From Geobacillus vulcani PSS1 (lineage in GTDB: Bacteria > Bacillota > Bacilli > Bacillales > Anoxybacillaceae), in NCBI RefSeq assembly GCF_000733845.1, contig NZ_JPOI01000001.1, forward strand, positions 186,001 to 250,000: a DNA stretch of 64,000 nt, read 5' to 3'. Below the pieces are notes generated by a model that did not search any database, was not told where the DNA came from, and worked only from the letters and a program-made list of their open reading frames with translations. Shown here piece by piece: positions 9,806 to 21,100 of this stretch. Numbering within the stretch: position 1 is the first letter of the stretch; every line of letters begins with the position of its first letter. The translations under genes were made by a program, and so were the position numbers.

Positions 9806-11044
9806 TTACGCATATTTTTTAAAAATCAATGTCGCGTTATGGCCGCCAAATCCAAATGAATTGCTTAAGACCGCACGCACGTCTTGCTTGCGCGCTTCAT
9901 TCGGCACATAGTCGAGGTCGCATTCCGGATCCGGCGTTTCATAGTTGATTGTCGGCGGAATGACGCCGTCGCGGATCGCCAATACAGAGAAAATCGCCTC
10001 CACGGCGCCCGTCGCCCCGAGCAAATGCCCGGTCATCGACTTCGTCGAGCTGACGGCGAGCCTATACGCATGATCACCGAACACTTCTTTGATCGCCGCC
10101 GTCTCATATTTGTCATTGTATTCCGTGCTCGTGCCGTGGGCATTGATGTAATCGATGTCCTCGGGCTTCAAGCCGGCGTCTTGAAGCGCCTGGCGCATCG
10201 CCCGTACTCCGCCTTCGCCGCCTGGCGCGGGCGCGGTGATATGATACGCATCGGCCGTCGCGCCGTAGCCGACAATTTCCGCGTAAATCTTCGCGCCGCG
10301 GCGCAGCGCGTGCTCCAGTTCCTCAAGAACGACGATGCCGGCCCCCTCTCCCATGACGAACCCATCGCGATGTTTGTCAAACGGACGGCTCGCCGTTTTT
10401 GGGTCTGGATTGGTTGAGAGAGCCGTATTGGCGCAAAAGCCGGCGAACGACATTTTCGTAATCGGCGCTTCCGTCCCCCCCGTGATCATGACATCGGCGT
10501 CGCCGCGCTGAATGACTTTAAACGCATCACCGATTGAATTCGCCCCCGTGGCGCAAGCGGTCACTGTGCACGAATTGATCCCTTTCGCGCCAAGGATGAT
10601 CGATACTTGCCCAGCGGCCATATCCGGGATCATCATCGGCACGAAAAACGGGCTCACTCGACGATAACCGCGTTGCTGGAAAATCTCAAACTGCTGTTCA
10701 AACGTCTCCATGCCGCCGATGCCAGAACCGATCCAAACGCCGACCCGTTCAGCGTTGCTTTCATTAATGTTGAGATTGGCATCTTTGACCGCCATGAGCG
10801 CTGCCGCGACGGCGAATTGGGTAAATCGGTCCATCTTCCGCGCCTCGCGGCGGTCCATAAACAGCGACGGGTCGAAATCTTTCACTTCCGCCGCCACTTT
10901 CGCCGGAAAGTCGTCCGGATTGACGCGGGTGACAATGTCGATGCCGGACTGGCCGGCGATAATGTTTTTCCACGTCGTTTCTGCGTCATTTCCAAGCGGG
11001 GTGACGGCGCCTATGCCTGTCACGACGACTCGTCTTTTTTCCAT
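9806..11044 (-). CDS. fabF: Beta-ketoacyl-ACP synthase II FabF
   Basis: Condensing enzyme that elongates acyl-ACP with malonyl-ACP in fatty acid synthesis, 412 aa. The catalytic triad is visible: Cys164 in TACATGANS, His in INAHGTSTE (~304) and His in [11 protein letters not shown] (~341). The ATG follows AAAGGAG. It lies 40 nt after fabH, so the two form an operon controlled from the fabH promoter. Full length and intact. Confidence 0.98.
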   Translation of the reverse strand: MEKRRVVVTGIGAVTPLGNDAETTWKNIIAGQSGIDIVTRVNPDDFPAKVAAEVKDFDPSLFMDRREARKMDRFTQFAVAAALMAVKDANLNINESNAERVGVWIGSGIGGMETFEQQFEIFQQRGYRRVSPFFVPMMIPDMAAGQVSIILGAKGINSCTVTACATGANSIGDAFKVIQRGDADVMITGGTEAPITKMSFAGFCANTALSTNPDPKTASRPFDKHRDGFVMGEGAGIVVLEELEHALRRGAKIYAEIVGYGATADAYHITAPAPGGEGGVRAMRQALQDAGLKPEDIDYINAHGTSTEYNDKYETAAIKEVFGDHAYRLAVSSTKSMTGHLLGATGAVEAIFSVLAIRDGVIPPTINYETPDPECDLDYVPNEARKQDVRAVLSNSFGFGGHNATLIFKKYA

Positions 11045-11084
11045 CGCTTCCGTCTCTCCTTTTATTTGAATAATGGATGTGCCG

Positions 11085-12017
11085 TTAACGGCCCCAACGC
11101 AAGGCGATTGCGCCCCACGTCAGCCCGCCGCCGAATCCGACCATGACGATGAGATCATCGTCAGCGATTTTGCCCGCTTCCAACTCTTCGACAATCGAAA
11201 TCGGAATGGATGCGGCCGACGTGTTGCCATATCGGCGGATCGTCGTCGATATTTTCTCTTCCGGCAGCTCGAGCCGCTGTCTGGCCGCTTCAACGATGCG
11301 AATGTTCGCCTGATGAGGAATGAGAAAGTCGACATCGTCTTTCGTGAGTCCGGCTTTTTCCAGCACACGCACGCTGGACTCTCCCATTTGCCGAACGGCG
11401 AATTTGAACACTTCACGGCCGTTCATGACGATATATTCGTCTTTGTATAAATATTTTCCTCCTGTTCCGTCAGCTCCCAACTCAAAAGATAAAATGCCGC
11501 GCCCGGGCGACACTGGTCCCATGACGACCGCTCCGGCGCCGTCGCCGAACAGCACCGCCGTATTGCGATCGGTCCAGTCGGTAATTTTCGATAGTTTGTC
11601 CGCCCCCACTACTAATATATACTTGTAGACACCGGTGTCAATAAATTGGGAGGCCGTGACCATCCCATACATAAATCCGGCGCAGGCAGCACTGAGATCC
11701 ATCGCGGCGGCGTTGACAGCCCCAAGCCGCTCTTGCAGCATGCAGGCGACCGACGGAAACGGACGGTCCGGGGTGACGGTGGCAACTAAAATGAGATCAA
11801 TGTCTTTCGCCTCAATGCCGGCATCTTGAAGCGCCTTTTCTGCGGCAAAATACGCCATATCGGACGTATCAATGTCATCTGCGGCGATGCGGCGCTCCTC
11901 GATCCCGGTGCGCGTCCGGATCCATTCATCCGATGTATCCATCATTTTTTCCAAATCAAAGTTGGTCAACACCTTTTCCGGCACGTAGCGGCCAACCCCG
12001 ATAATTCCTGCTCCCAT
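11085..12017 (-). CDS. fabH: Beta-ketoacyl-ACP synthase III FabH
   Basis: Starts fatty acid synthesis by condensing acyl-CoA with malonyl-ACP, 310 aa. The nucleophile is Cys112 in LSAACAGF; the His and Asn of the triad are in PHQANIRI and [11 protein letters not shown] use the ATG at 12017 ([14 protein letters not shown]), 9 nt after AAGAGGAG, and not the longer frame to 12071, which adds residues foreign to the family. A FapR-like operator lies 88 bp upstream. Confidence 0.97.
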   Translation of the reverse strand: MGAGIIGVGRYVPEKVLTNFDLEKMMDTSDEWIRTRTGIEERRIAADDIDTSDMAYFAAEKALQDAGIEAKDIDLILVATVTPDRPFPSVACMLQERLGAVNAAAMDLSAACAGFMYGMVTASQFIDTGVYKYILVVGADKLSKITDWTDRNTAVLFGDGAGAVVMGPVSPGRGILSFELGADGTGGKYLYKDEYIVMNGREVFKFAVRQMGESSVRVLEKAGLTKDDVDFLIPHQANIRIVEAARQRLELPEEKISTTIRRYGNTSAASIPISIVEELEAGKIADDDLIVMVGFGGGLTWGAIALRWGR

Positions 12018-12104
12018 ATCATCCATCTCCTCTTTCCCAAAATGGCGAAACATGCTCACGCCGACAACCAAACTTGAATGTACAATCAGTCTACATCACC
12101 AATT

Positions 12105-12123
12105 ATTATTACTTGGTACTAAT
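12105..12123. promoter_or_regulatory. FapR operator upstream of fabH
   Basis: ATTATTACTTGGTACTAAT differs from the palindromic FapR consensus (TTAGTACCTRRTACTAA) at only two positions. It sits upstream of fabH-fabF, which are known FapR targets in Bacillus. Malonyl-CoA releases FapR, so the pair would be induced when lipid precursors accumulate. The fapR gene is not in the window. Confidence 0.85.
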
Positions 12124-12271
12124 TTTAGCCGAAAGAGCGTGGATGCGCAATAGAAAACGAAAGTTGAACCATCACTTTCCGTGCCCCCAAGGCATTTGTC
12201 CAAACCGCTTTTTCCTTTCCACCATACAATACAAATTAGGAACAACCATCGCACGAAAGGGAGGATCGCCC

Positions 12272-12523
12272 ATGGCCAACGGCGAAGCGCAAGAACAACA
12301 GCGCGAACGACAAGACCGCTTTTCCCGCCTGATGTTCGGTTCTTTTCCTTCCCGGGCAATCGGCGAGCACAAAGATCAAGGGAACGGGGCAGAGCCGCCT
12401 TCACTGCCGAACATCGATTTCATGAAGCTGTTTGAAAATGTCAATACGCTAGCCGACTCATTGCAACAATTAAAACCGCTCGTGAAAAAGATCACCTCGC
12501 TCGTCGACTTATTGAAAAAATAG
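12272..12523 (+). CDS. Small hypothetical protein divergent from fabH
   Basis: 83 aa, hydrophilic. The N-terminal half is rich in Gln, Arg and Glu (NGEAQEQQRERQDRFSR), followed by an amphipathic C-terminal helix (residues ~47-83) with regularly spaced Leu and a Lys-Lys end. The ATG at 12272 follows AAGGGAGG with 7 nt spacing. The position corresponds to yjzB in B. subtilis, but I cannot confirm homology. A terminator hairpin follows the stop. Confidence 0.7.
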   Translation: MANGEAQEQQRERQDRFSRLMFGSFPSRAIGEHKDQGNGAEPPSLPNIDFMKLFENVNTLADSLQQLKPLVKKITSLVDLLKK

Positions 12524-12551
12524 CAGACGCACCAATCGATGCGTCTGCCCT
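12522..12551. terminator. Hairpin between the 12.3 kb gene and yjaU
   Basis: GCAGACGCA / TGCGTCTGC stem between two convergent genes. The T-tract is weak (CCCTTG) on the plus strand. Confidence 0.6.
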
Positions 12552-12557
12552 TGTCGT

Positions 12558-13289
12558 TTATGGGAGTTCATTGTATTGGTAGAAAAATTGCCCGATTTGC
12601 TGAGCCAGTTGGCGCCGTTTCTCCGGCAGCTCGTAAACGACGCGCACCCGAGTGTTTGTCGTTTTCATCCATTGTTCATATTTACGGCTATGCAAGGCGG
12701 ATGGATACGGGCTCACTCCGGCCAGCTGCCAAATCGTCACCGGAACGTCATGAGGACTGAGAAAGAGGGACGGAACAGCCTCCAGCACCTCCTCCTCTTT
12801 CAAGCCATAGGCAGTCGCGATTTCCTTCACCATCCGCCGGTACACGAATGGATGTTCCTGTTCATAGTCAAGCTGGGCGCGTACGTCAAGGCAAGGGTTG
12901 ATCATGGCGACGGCGCGGATTTGGCTTGGCATGGCGCCAAGCAGCTGCAAGGCGACGAGCGCGCCCATTCCTTCGGCAACGATATAGATGCGCTGGTTCA
13001 CAATTTCGCTTTTCAACACCGAGTAAATGAGCTGGCGCGCCAGCCGGACCGCTTTCGGGCTTCCCCAATGCCGGCCGTACAAATGGGACGAAAAGACCGT
13101 ATACCCGCGTTCCAACCAATCTTCCAACCATTGCCGCCGCCCCGGATGCTCGAACCAAAAACTTGTCTGTTCGTTCACGTAATGATCGCCGTCCCCCATT
13201 AAAAAAACGGCAAACCCATTTGGGCGCTCCGGCACGTGAACGATGCACCATTGCTCATCAAGTTGAAAAAACCGCCGTTGTCCTGCCAT
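12558..13289 (-). CDS. yjaU: Alpha/beta-hydrolase-fold protein, YjaU-like, nucleophile apparently lost
   Basis: 243 aa. The order of segments (FAVFLMGDGDHYVNEQ, a cap region, then IYIVAEGMGALVALQLLG) matches an alpha/beta hydrolase core. At the nucleophile elbow, normally GxSxG, the sequence reads AEGMG, so Ser is replaced by Gly. It may therefore be a non-catalytic or binding member. The position next to yjzD and fabH matches B. subtilis yjaU. The ATG at 13289 has AAGGGTGA 9 nt upstream; an ATG three codons earlier would be too close. Confidence 0.65.
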   Translation of the reverse strand: MAGQRRFFQLDEQWCIVHVPERPNGFAVFLMGDGDHYVNEQTSFWFEHPGRRQWLEDWLERGYTVFSSHLYGRHWGSPKAVRLARQLIYSVLKSEIVNQRIYIVAEGMGALVALQLLGAMPSQIRAVAMINPCLDVRAQLDYEQEHPFVYRRMVKEIATAYGLKEEEVLEAVPSLFLSPHDVPVTIWQLAGVSPYPSALHSRKYEQWMKTTNTRVRVVYELPEKRRQLAQQIGQFFYQYNELP

Positions 13290-13431
13290 CGTTTCCATTC
13301 ACCCTTGTTTGGCAATGCATAATGGTACAGTATACGATATGCGCGGCTGAAAAAAACGTCCGGGTATATGCCTACACGACAAATTGTGATAAGATAAGAA
13401 AAGGAATGACGCGAAGATAGGAGGAACAAAG

Positions 13432-13620
13432 ATGCGCTTATTTTGGACGTTTTTCTGGACGTTTTTGCTCGTGCAGATGGCGACGTACGTCATGGGCTCG
13501 ATGCAAGGCATCGGCTACAACTTCACAACCGGCGCCTTGCTCGGCGTGATCGTGACCGTTTTGATCGTCATTGTCGCTGCTTTGATTCCGGATGAGCCGG
13601 CTGGGGATCATCACCATTGA
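13432..13620 (+). CDS. yjzD: YjzD-like small membrane protein (DUF2929)
   Basis: 62 aa with two predicted helices (residues ~3-24 and ~33-54) and a polar His-rich tail (GDHHH). Start MRLFWTFFWTFLLVQMATYVMG fits the DUF2929 family that lies near comZ, yjzC and argF in Bacillus. GGAGGAAC precedes the ATG and a strong terminator follows. Function unknown. Confidence 0.75.
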   Translation: MRLFWTFFWTFLLVQMATYVMGSMQGIGYNFTTGALLGVIVTVLIVIVAALIPDEPAGDHHH

Positions 13621-13637
13621 TCATTCTCCTTATACGA

Positions 13638-13675
13638 CAACGCCTTGGGACTTTCGTCCCAAGGCGTTGTTTTTG
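13638..13675 (+). terminator. Terminator after yjzD
   Basis: A perfect 14 bp stem CAACGCCTTGGGAC / GTCCCAAGGCGTTG with a TTTC loop, followed by TTTTTG. Confidence 0.9.
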
Positions 13676-13835
13676 TCATCCCTAACCGAGAAGCCCCGTT
13701 CCAACACGTATATAGGTGTAAGTGGAGGGCGATTCCATCTCTATTGATCTGATCTGGGCTCGTGTTTTCCGTCCATGCTGCGCTCCGACAGACAAAAAGC
13801 ACGTCTCTCCGCGTCGGCGGGCCCCTTCGGTTTGT

Positions 13836-16421
13836 CTATACCGACGGACGAATGACGAGCCGTCCGTTGTCAACATCAACCATGACGGTGCTATACTCTT
13901 TCACCCGCCCGGCGATCAACTCTTTGGCAAGAGGCGTTTCGATTTGCTTTTGCATAAACCGTTTGAGCGGGCGGGCGCCGTACACCGGGTCGAAGCCCGC
14001 TTCGGCGATGTATTGCTTCGCCGCTTCGGTCAGCGCGAGTTCGATATGCCGATCGGCCAAACGGCCCGACAATTCGCGGGCGAATTTGTCGACGATGCCT
14101 TTTACTTCGTTCATCGACAACGGCTTGAACAAGACGATATCGTCGATGCGGTTTAAAAACTCGGGGCGGAAATGGGCGCGCAATTGGCCAAGCACTTGGT
14201 TGCGCGTGCCCTCATCGATGCCGCCCTGTTTGTTTTCCAATAACAGCGGCGAGCCGATGTTCGATGTCATGATGACGACCGTGTTTTTAAAATCGACCGT
14301 CCGTCCGTGCGAATCGGTGAGCCGCCCGTCATCCAGCAGTTGCAGCAGGATGTTGAACACGTCCGGATGCGCTTTTTCGATTTCATCAAACAACAGAACG
14401 GAATATGGCTTGCGCCGCACCGCCTCGGTCAGCTGGCCGCCTTCCTCATAGCCGACATAGCCGGGCGGCGCTCCGATCAAGCGGGAGACAGCGTGTTTTT
14501 CCATATACTCGGACATGTCCAGACGAATCAGTTGCTCCTCACTGTCAAACAGTGCTTCGGCGAGCGCTTTGGCCAGTTCCGTTTTGCCGACGCCGGTCGG
14601 TCCAAGGAACAAAAACGAGCCGATCGGGCGGTGCGGATCTTTCAAGCCGGCGCGCGCCCGCAAGATGGCATCGGCGACGAGCCCGACCGCCTCCTCTTGA
14701 CCGATGACCCGCCTGTGCAGCCATTCATGAAGGCGAAGCAGCTTTTCCCGCTCCCCTTCGACAAGGCGGGTGAGCGGAATGCCTGTCCAGCGCGACACGA
14801 TTTCGGCAATCTCTTCTTCCGTCACTTCCTCACGCAGTAATTTCCCTTCACTTTGCTCACTGATTTCCTGCTCAAGCTGTTTGAGTTGCTTTTCCAGCTG
14901 CGGAATGCGGCCATGGCGAAGCTCGGCCGCCTTGTTTAAATCATACTCGTTTTCCGCCTCTTCCAGTTCGCGTTTTGCCCGCTCGAGCGCCTCGCGCAGA
15001 CGGCGGACGCGGTCAAGCGCTTCTTTTTCCTGCTGCCATTGCGCTTTCATGGCATTCGCTTTTTCGCGCAAATCAGCGAGTTCTTTTTGCAATGCCGCAA
15101 GCCGCTCGCGGCTCGCTTCATCCGTTTCTTTGCTTAATGCCGCCTCTTCAATCTCGAGCTGCATGACGCGGCGCATCACTTCATCGAGTTCGGACGGCAT
15201 CGAATCCATTTCCGTGCGGATCGTCGCGCACGCTTCATCGACCAAATCAATCGCTTTGTCAGGCAAAAAGCGGTCAGAGATGTAACGGTCGGACAACACC
15301 GCAGCCGCGACGAGCGCGCGATCGTGAATTTTCACGCCATGGTGCACTTCGTACCGCTCTTTCAGCCCGCGCAAAATCGAAATCGTGTCTTCGACGCTCG
15401 GCTCTTGGACCAATACTTGTTGGAAGCGGCGCTCGAGCGCCGGGTCTTTTTCGATGTATTGCCGGTACTCATCAAGCGTCGTCGCTCCGATACAGCGCAG
15501 CTCGCCGCGGGCGAGCATCGGCTTTAACATATTGCCGGCGTCCATCGCCCCCTCGGCCCGGCCGGCGCCGACGATCGTATGCAGCTCGTCAATGAACAAA
15601 ATGATGCGGCCGTCGCTTTTTTTGATTTCATTGAGCACCGCTTTCAGCCGCTCTTCAAATTCACCGCGAAACTTCGCTCCAGCAACAAGCGCACTCATAT
15701 CAAGTGCGAAAATCGTTTTGTCTTTCAAGCCTTCCGGGACGTCTTTGCGCACGATGCGCTGGGCGAGCCCTTCCACAATGGCCGTTTTCCCCACGCCCGG
15801 CTCGCCGATCAACACCGGATTGTTTTTCGTTTTGCGCGACAAAATGCGGATGACACGGCGAATTTCACTGTCGCGGCCGATGACCGGGTCGATTTTCCCT
15901 GCTCTGGCTTCCGCCACTAAATCGCGTCCGTATTTGGTCAATGCCTCGTACGTCGCCTCTGGATTCGGACTTGTCACGCGTTGATTCCCCCTTACTTTTG
16001 TCAATGCGGCCAACAGCGCTTCACGAGTCACCCCAAACGGCGCCAGCTGCCGGGCGACCGGCTCGGCGCCGCGAGGCAACGCGAGCAACACATGTTCAAC
16101 CGATATGTACTCGTCTTGCATTCGTTTTGCTTCCGCTTCGGCTTCCTCAAGCAGCCGCGCCAAGGCGGGCGCAACATATAGCTGCCCATTCGCCCCATGC
16201 ACTTCCGGTTTTTGACAAAGCTGGTGGCGCAGCCAGTCAGCGGCCTTTTCCTTGTCAGCGCCCGAAAGCTCCAACAACCGCGGCGCCAGGCCGCCTTCTT
16301 GTTCAAAGAGCGCCAACAGCAGGTGCTCGACATCGAGCTGTTGATGATGCCGTTCTTTGGCGAGCGATTGCGCCGCCATGAACGCCTCTTGCAGTTTTTC
16401 CGTCAAACGGCTTGCATCCAT
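13836..16421 (-). CDS. clpB: ATP-dependent disaggregase ClpB
   Basis: Hsp104/ClpB AAA+ unfoldase that rescues aggregated proteins with DnaK, 861 aa. Domains in order: double Clp N-domain (1-145), AAA1 with Walker A GEPGVGKT (~203), a long coiled-coil middle domain (~400-520) rich in Glu/Arg/Leu that separates ClpB from ClpC/ClpA, and AAA2 with GPTGVGKT (~604). The ATG at 16421 follows GGAGGG; the longer frame to 16559 runs through the promoter. Controlled by the CtsR operator just upstream. B. subtilis 168 lacks clpB, so its presence here beside yjzC is a Geobacillus-type difference. Confidence 0.96.
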   Translation of the reverse strand: MDASRLTEKLQEAFMAAQSLAKERHHQQLDVEHLLLALFEQEGGLAPRLLELSGADKEKAADWLRHQLCQKPEVHGANGQLYVAPALARLLEEAEAEAKRMQDEYISVEHVLLALPRGAEPVARQLAPFGVTREALLAALTKVRGNQRVTSPNPEATYEALTKYGRDLVAEARAGKIDPVIGRDSEIRRVIRILSRKTKNNPVLIGEPGVGKTAIVEGLAQRIVRKDVPEGLKDKTIFALDMSALVAGAKFRGEFEERLKAVLNEIKKSDGRIILFIDELHTIVGAGRAEGAMDAGNMLKPMLARGELRCIGATTLDEYRQYIEKDPALERRFQQVLVQEPSVEDTISILRGLKERYEVHHGVKIHDRALVAAAVLSDRYISDRFLPDKAIDLVDEACATIRTEMDSMPSELDEVMRRVMQLEIEEAALSKETDEASRERLAALQKELADLREKANAMKAQWQQEKEALDRVRRLREALERAKRELEEAENEYDLNKAAELRHGRIPQLEKQLKQLEQEISEQSEGKLLREEVTEEEIAEIVSRWTGIPLTRLVEGEREKLLRLHEWLHRRVIGQEEAVGLVADAILRARAGLKDPHRPIGSFLFLGPTGVGKTELAKALAEALFDSEEQLIRLDMSEYMEKHAVSRLIGAPPGYVGYEEGGQLTEAVRRKPYSVLLFDEIEKAHPDVFNILLQLLDDGRLTDSHGRTVDFKNTVVIMTSNIGSPLLLENKQGGIDEGTRNQVLGQLRAHFRPEFLNRIDDIVLFKPLSMNEVKGIVDKFARELSGRLADRHIELALTEAAKQYIAEAGFDPVYGARPLKRFMQKQIETPLAKELIAGRVKEYSTVMVDVDNGRLVIRPSV

Positions 16422-16434
16422 GCCGTTCCCTCCA

Positions 16435-16488
16435 TTTGACCTTTTTTGACTATAAATGATTATAGCGGATCCACCGCCCGGTAAGCAA
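16435..16488 (-). promoter_or_regulatory. clpB promoter with CtsR operator
   Basis: On the minus strand, -35 TTGCTT (16483-16488) and -10 TATAAT (16459-16464) are 18 bp apart. Directly downstream, at the start point, lies the direct heptad repeat AGTCAAA-AAA-GGTCAAA (16435-16451). This is an exact match to the CtsR box. Repression by CtsR and induction on heat or protein damage are expected. Confidence 0.9.
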
Positions 16489-16534
16489 ACCAAAAGCCAC
16501 TCCGCGATGGGAATGGCTTTTCGTTTCATCCGCC

Positions 16535-16714
16535 TTACGGCTTGCGCAAATACGTCCAATGCCGGTTATGGTTCGACGTTTCCGGAAACGTGTCACCGGC
16601 TTTCAGTTTCAGCTTTTTTGGATGTTTCACATTGTCTCCCGTTTCGCCGATCTCAATGTAAATGCCGTTGTTCGGCGCTTTGTCTCCCGGTTTAAAATGG
16701 CGCGGTTGACCCAT
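16535..16714 (-). CDS. yjzC: YjzC-like small protein
   Basis: 59 aa, [20 protein letters not shown]..., matching the Bacillus YjzC pattern FKPGxKAPNNG-Y-EIGETG and the C-terminal FPET-N-NR-WTY. Soluble, function unknown. The ATG at 16714 has GGGGG 9 nt upstream; earlier ATGs at 16753 and 16723 are badly placed. Lies upstream of the clpB promoter on the same strand. Confidence 0.8.
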   Translation of the reverse strand: MGQPRHFKPGDKAPNNGIYIEIGETGDNVKHPKKLKLKAGDTFPETSNHNRHWTYLRKP

Positions 16715-16894
16715 TTGTTTCATCCCCCTTGCTTCGATTGCATTTGTTAGCATTCCCAGTTTCGCCGCTGTTCATAAGAAGGGAAATGATGGGGCCGCCG
16801 CACACGGAGCGCTAACCCTTTTACAAAAGGGCAGACGGAAACGGTTGTCTGCCTTTAAGATGAGGCAAAACCTATCGTGCGGCCAAAGCCGTCA

Positions 16895-16929
16895 AAGAGC
16901 GTGTCCCCAAAGGATCGGGACACGCTCTT
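16895..16929. terminator. Strong stem-loop in the yjzC-argF gap
   Basis: A perfect 13 bp stem AAGAGCGTGTCCC / GGGACACGCTCTT with a 9 nt loop. There is no convincing T-tract on either strand, and it abuts the left end of the repeat element that follows. It may be part of an older mobile end and not a terminator. Confidence 0.5.
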
Positions 16930-17207
16930 ACAGGCCGGTGAAAAACGGCGGCCACAAGCAAATCAATCAGCGGCATTTGGCCAAAAAAAGAAGGCTGATT
17001 TCGCTGGAAGGCCGGTGAAAAACCGCTGTCGCACACCAATCGGCGGCATTTTCATTCAAAAAAGAAAGCTGGTTCTGCAAAGTTTCTCTCATTGAGAAAT
17101 GGATGGAATCAGTAGCATTTTGCACTAAATCACCAGCCTCCTAGGCTTCTCTAACTGAGAAATCGGTGGAATCGCAACCTTTTGCGCGAAATCACCGCCC
17201 CTCTTAG
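16927..17207 (+). repeat. Outer CTAG-type MITE copy, split by a nested copy
   Basis: Left half 16927-17003 (AGGCCGGTGAAAAAC... to GAAGGCTGATTTCG) and right half 17145-17207 (GCTTCTCTAACTGAG... to AAATCACCGCCCCTCTTAG). Each aligns with the corresponding half of the inner copy. Together they form one diverged element interrupted in the middle by the inner copy at 17004-17144. The order left-left-right-right is what nesting predicts. Confidence 0.7.
17004..17144 (+). repeat. CTAG-type MITE, inner copy (141 bp)
   Basis: Begins CTGGAAGGCCGGTGAAAAA and ends TAAATCACCAGCCTCCTAG, giving terminal inverted repeats of about 15 bp. The internal signature TTCTCTCATTGAGAAA is shared with the other copies (TTTTTCTAGTTGAGAAA, TTTTTCAATTTGAGAAA). 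No coding capacity. See the copies at 28.2 and 32.6 kb. Confidence 0.75.
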
Positions 17208-17213
17208 TCAGAG

Positions 17214-17248
17214 CGAAAAAGGAACTCCCGAAGCGGGAATTCCTTTTT
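17214..17248 (-). terminator. Terminator of the arg operon
   Basis: AAAAAGGAACTCCCG / CGGGAATTCCTTTTT stem with an AAG loop and flanking T-runs, directly after the argF stop. Confidence 0.85.
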
Positions 17249-18187
17249 CTATAGGATCGACACTAAAATCGCTTTTTGGGCATGAAGCCGGTTGCCGGCC
17301 TGCTCAAAGACGAACGAGTTCGGTCCGTCTATAACGCCGGCGGTCACTTCCTCGCCGCGGTGGGCCGGCAGGCAGTGCAAAAAGAGGTAATCGGGTTTTG
17401 CCGCTTTGACGAGCTCTTCATTCACTTGGTACGGCTGAAACACGCGAAGCCGCTCGGCGCTTTCGCTCTCTTGGCCCATGCTCGTCCAGACATCGGTATA
17501 AATCGCATCAGCCCCCGCCACAGCCTCAAGCGGGTCGTGGGTCACCGTGACGGCGGCACCCGTTTTTTCCCCTATTTGGCGCGCCGCCTCCACATAGGCG
17601 GCTTTCGGTTCATAGCCGGGCGGACAGGCGATGGCCACATCCATGCCCACTTTCGCCGCGGCTGCTAGGAGCGCGTTGGCGACGTTGTTGCCGTCGCCGA
17701 CATAGGCGAGCTTGACGCCTTGGAACGTTTTCTTCACTTCATAAATCGTCAGCAAATCCGCCAGCGCTTGGCACGGATGGTCGTCATCGGTCAAGCCGTT
17801 GATGACCGGAACCGACGCGTATTCCGCCAATTCTTCGACCTTTTCGTGGGCAAACGTCCGGATCATCATGACATCCACGTATTGCGATAAGACGCGCGCC
17901 GTATCGGCGATCGTTTCGCCGCGGCCGAGCTGCAGGTCGTTGCCATTCAAGTAGAGCGCTTGGCCGCCGAGCTGGATCATGCCGACTTCAAACGACACGC
18001 GCGTGCGCGTTGACGGCTTTTCAAAAATCATCGCCATCGTTTTGCCGACAAGCGGCGTATACGGAATCCCCGCTTTTTGTTTCGCCTTTAAGTCGGCGGC
18101 GAGCGCCAACAAATCGAAAATTTCGTCTGTGGAAAAATCAAGCAGCGTTAACACATCTCTTCCTTTCAGTGACATGACTGCATTCAT
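17249..18187 (-). CDS. argF: Ornithine carbamoyltransferase
   Basis: Transfers the carbamoyl group to ornithine to give citrulline, 312 aa. The carbamoyl-phosphate loop STRTR is at residues ~55-59, with [13 protein letters not shown] (~130) and the ornithine/catalytic [11 protein letters not shown] (~266). The ATG at 18187 overlaps the carB stop (ATGA); a second in-frame ATG at 18175 is possible. The longer frame to 18406 is a shadow inside carB. Last gene of the arginine operon. Confidence 0.97.
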   Translation of the reverse strand: MNAVMSLKGRDVLTLLDFSTDEIFDLLALAADLKAKQKAGIPYTPLVGKTMAMIFEKPSTRTRVSFEVGMIQLGGQALYLNGNDLQLGRGETIADTARVLSQYVDVMMIRTFAHEKVEELAEYASVPVINGLTDDDHPCQALADLLTIYEVKKTFQGVKLAYVGDGNNVANALLAAAAKVGMDVAIACPPGYEPKAAYVEAARQIGEKTGAAVTVTHDPLEAVAGADAIYTDVWTSMGQESESAERLRVFQPYQVNEELVKAAKPDYLFLHCLPAHRGEEVTAGVIDGPNSFVFEQAGNRLHAQKAILVSIL

Positions 18188-21100
18188 AAAATCACCGCCT
18201 GTTCTGCCTGTTTTTTCTTTTCCAGCCAGCTGTGGATCGGCTGCACATCGAGCTGATCGACAGCGAGCGCCTGCAAGAAGAGCTTCAACGTCTCGGGCTC
18301 TGTGAAGACGAGCAATTGTCGGGACAACGCAGCCATTCGTTTCGGCCCCTCGCCTTCCTCTTTGCCCAAGTCGATCACCGCCAGCGCCGCATCGCGTTTC
18401 ACCCACTCAGCAAACGGGAGCTCGGACACAATCACCAGCTGTTTCGCTTCGATTTCCGCCGCCAGCGCTTCATCGATGCCGCCGATGACGTACATTTCAT
18501 TCGCTTTCGCTTTCTTTTGCAAGTAGGCGTAAAACGCCTTGTACGCCGCTTCTTCCTTCGTCGCGGCGATGCTGATGCCTTCACCGGTCGATTTCATTTC
18601 CGGGCCAACGGTCGGGTCAACGCCCGGCAGTTTGTACGTGGAAAATACGGGGTACTTCAACACAGCGTACGGCATGACCGCCAATTTACGCATGTTTTCA
18701 TCGACCATGTCGACAAGCGATTTCCCAAGCAATAATTTTGTCGCAATTTGCGCCAGCGGCACGCCGGTCGTTTTGCTGACGATCGGCACCGTCCGGCTCG
18801 CGCGCGGATTGACTTCAAGCACATACACATGGCCATCGGCAATGACATATTGAATGTTCATGATTCCTTTGAAGCCGAGTTTGTTGGCAATCCGGCCCGC
18901 ATAGTCGATGATTTTCGCTTTTTCTTCGTCTGTGAGCGTCTGCGCCGGCAGCCAAGCGTAGCTGTCGCCGGAGTGGACGCCGGCTTTTTCGACATGTTCG
19001 ATGATCGTCGGCAGCAACAGGTCCGTTCCGTCTGTCACGATGTCTGCCTCCGCCTCTTTCCCGTCCAAATACGCATCGATCAAAATCGGATACGTCAACT
19101 CACCTTGTTCGATCAAAGCGGCAAGCTGGATCTCGTTCCGGACGATGAACATGCCGCGGCCGCCGATCACATACGACGGGCGGAGCAGCACCGGATAGCC
19201 GATCTCGGCCGCTTTGGCGGCGAGCTCTTCGGCGTTGTTCGCCATCAAGCCGGGGACGTGCGGAATGTCAAGCTCCTCAAGCAACTGGTAAAAACGGTCG
19301 CGATCTTCCAGCTGGTCAATGATCTCGTAGGTGACGCCAAGCAGCGGCACACCAGCTTCCTCGAGTCCTTTGACCAAATTGATCGCCGTCTGGCCGCCGA
19401 ATTGAACAATGATATGCTTGATTTGTTCGGCTTCAATGACATCGAGGACGCTCTCTAAGGTCAATGGCTCAAAGTACAGGCGGTCAGCGACGGCAAAATC
19501 GGTCGACACCGTTTCCGGATTGTTGTTGATCATCACCGTCTCATACCCTTCTTGTTGCAACGCGAACACGCTGTGAACAGAGCTGTAATCAAACTCGATC
19601 CCTTGGCCGATGCGAATCGGTCCGGCGCCGATGATCAGCACTTTCTCCTTGCCGCTCGCTTTCTTCCGCTCGTCTTCGCCGAAATACGTCGAGTAGTAGT
19701 AATCCGTTTCCGAATGGAACTCGGCCGCACACGTGTCAACCATTTTGTACGACGGCACGATGCCAAGCTCTTTCCGCTTGCGGCGCACGTCAAGCTCGGT
19801 CACGCCCCACGTTTCGGCCAAAAAGGCGTCGCTGCATCCTTTTTCTTTCAAAAAACGGAAGGTCGCTTCATCAATCGTATCGATTGACGCAGCTGCCGCC
19901 TGTTTTTCGAGCGCCACGAGCCGCTCAAACGAGCGAAGGAAAAAGCGGTCGATTTTCGTCCATGCGTGAATGTCTTCGACCGTCACCCCGCGGCGGAGCA
20001 ATTCCAAGATAGCGAAAAAGCGGCGGTCGTCTTTGTCAACAAGCAGTTGTTTCAGCTCATCGTTCGTTTTCGCCGCAAGTTCCGGCCAAAACAGCCCGTT
20101 GTTTTTGCCTTCAAGCGACTGCACCGCTTTTTGGAACGCTCGCTCCATGTTGCGGTCGATCGCCATCACTTCTCCGGTCGCCTTCATCTGCGTGCCGAGC
20201 TTGCGGTCGGCGTGCGGAAACTTGTCAAACGGCAAGCGCGGAAACTTGACGACGACATAATCCAAGGCTGGCTCGAAGCTGGCATACGTCGTTTTCGTCA
20301 CCGGATTGACGAGTTCGGCCAGCGTATAGCCGACAGCCAGTTTGGCGGCGATGCGGGCGATCGGATAGCCGGTCGCTTTCGAGGCGAGCGCTGACGAACG
20401 GCTGACGCGCGGGTTGACTTCGATTAAGTAGTATTGCTTGCTGTTCGGATCAAGGGCGAATTGAATGTTGCAGCCGCCGATGATCCCTAAGGCCGAAATG
20501 ATTTTCACCGCTGAAGAACGAAGCATTTGGTATTCCTCATCCGTCAGCGTCTGCGACGGCGCGACGACGATCGAATCGCCGGTATGGATGCCGACGGGAT
20601 CAACGTTTTCCATATTGCAAACCGTGATACACGTATTCGATTGGTCGCGCATTACTTCATATTCAATCTCTTTAAATCCGGCGACGCTCCGCTCGATTAA
20701 ACATTGGCGAATCGGGCTTTCGGCCAGGCCTTTTTCCACGAGCGCAATGAACTGCTCCATGTTGTCGGCAATGCCGCCGCCCGTCCCACCGAGCGTATAG
20801 GCGGGACGAATAATGATCGGAAAACCGATTTTTTCGGCAAACGCGACCGCTTCTTCGACGCTTGTGACAATTTCGCTCTCCGGCACCGGTTCGCCAAGCT
20901 CCTGCATCAGCGCGCGGAACGCTTCGCGGTCTTCTCCGCGCTGAATGGCTTCAATCGGTGTTCCGAGCAGTCTCACCCCGTATTTTTCCAGCACGCCGGC
21001 TTCATGCAGCTGAAACGCTAAGTTGAGCCCAGTCTGGCCGCCGAATGTGGCCAGCAGCCCATCCGGCCGTTCCTTGGCGATGATCGCTTCGACGGCGTCG

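Noticed and set aside
12074..12271. Longer N-terminal extension of the gene at 12.27 kb
   Set aside because: It would run through the FapR operator; the internal ATG has a strong Shine-Dalgarno.
16422..16559. 46-codon extension of clpB
   Set aside because: Covers the CtsR box and promoter and adds residues absent from ClpB.
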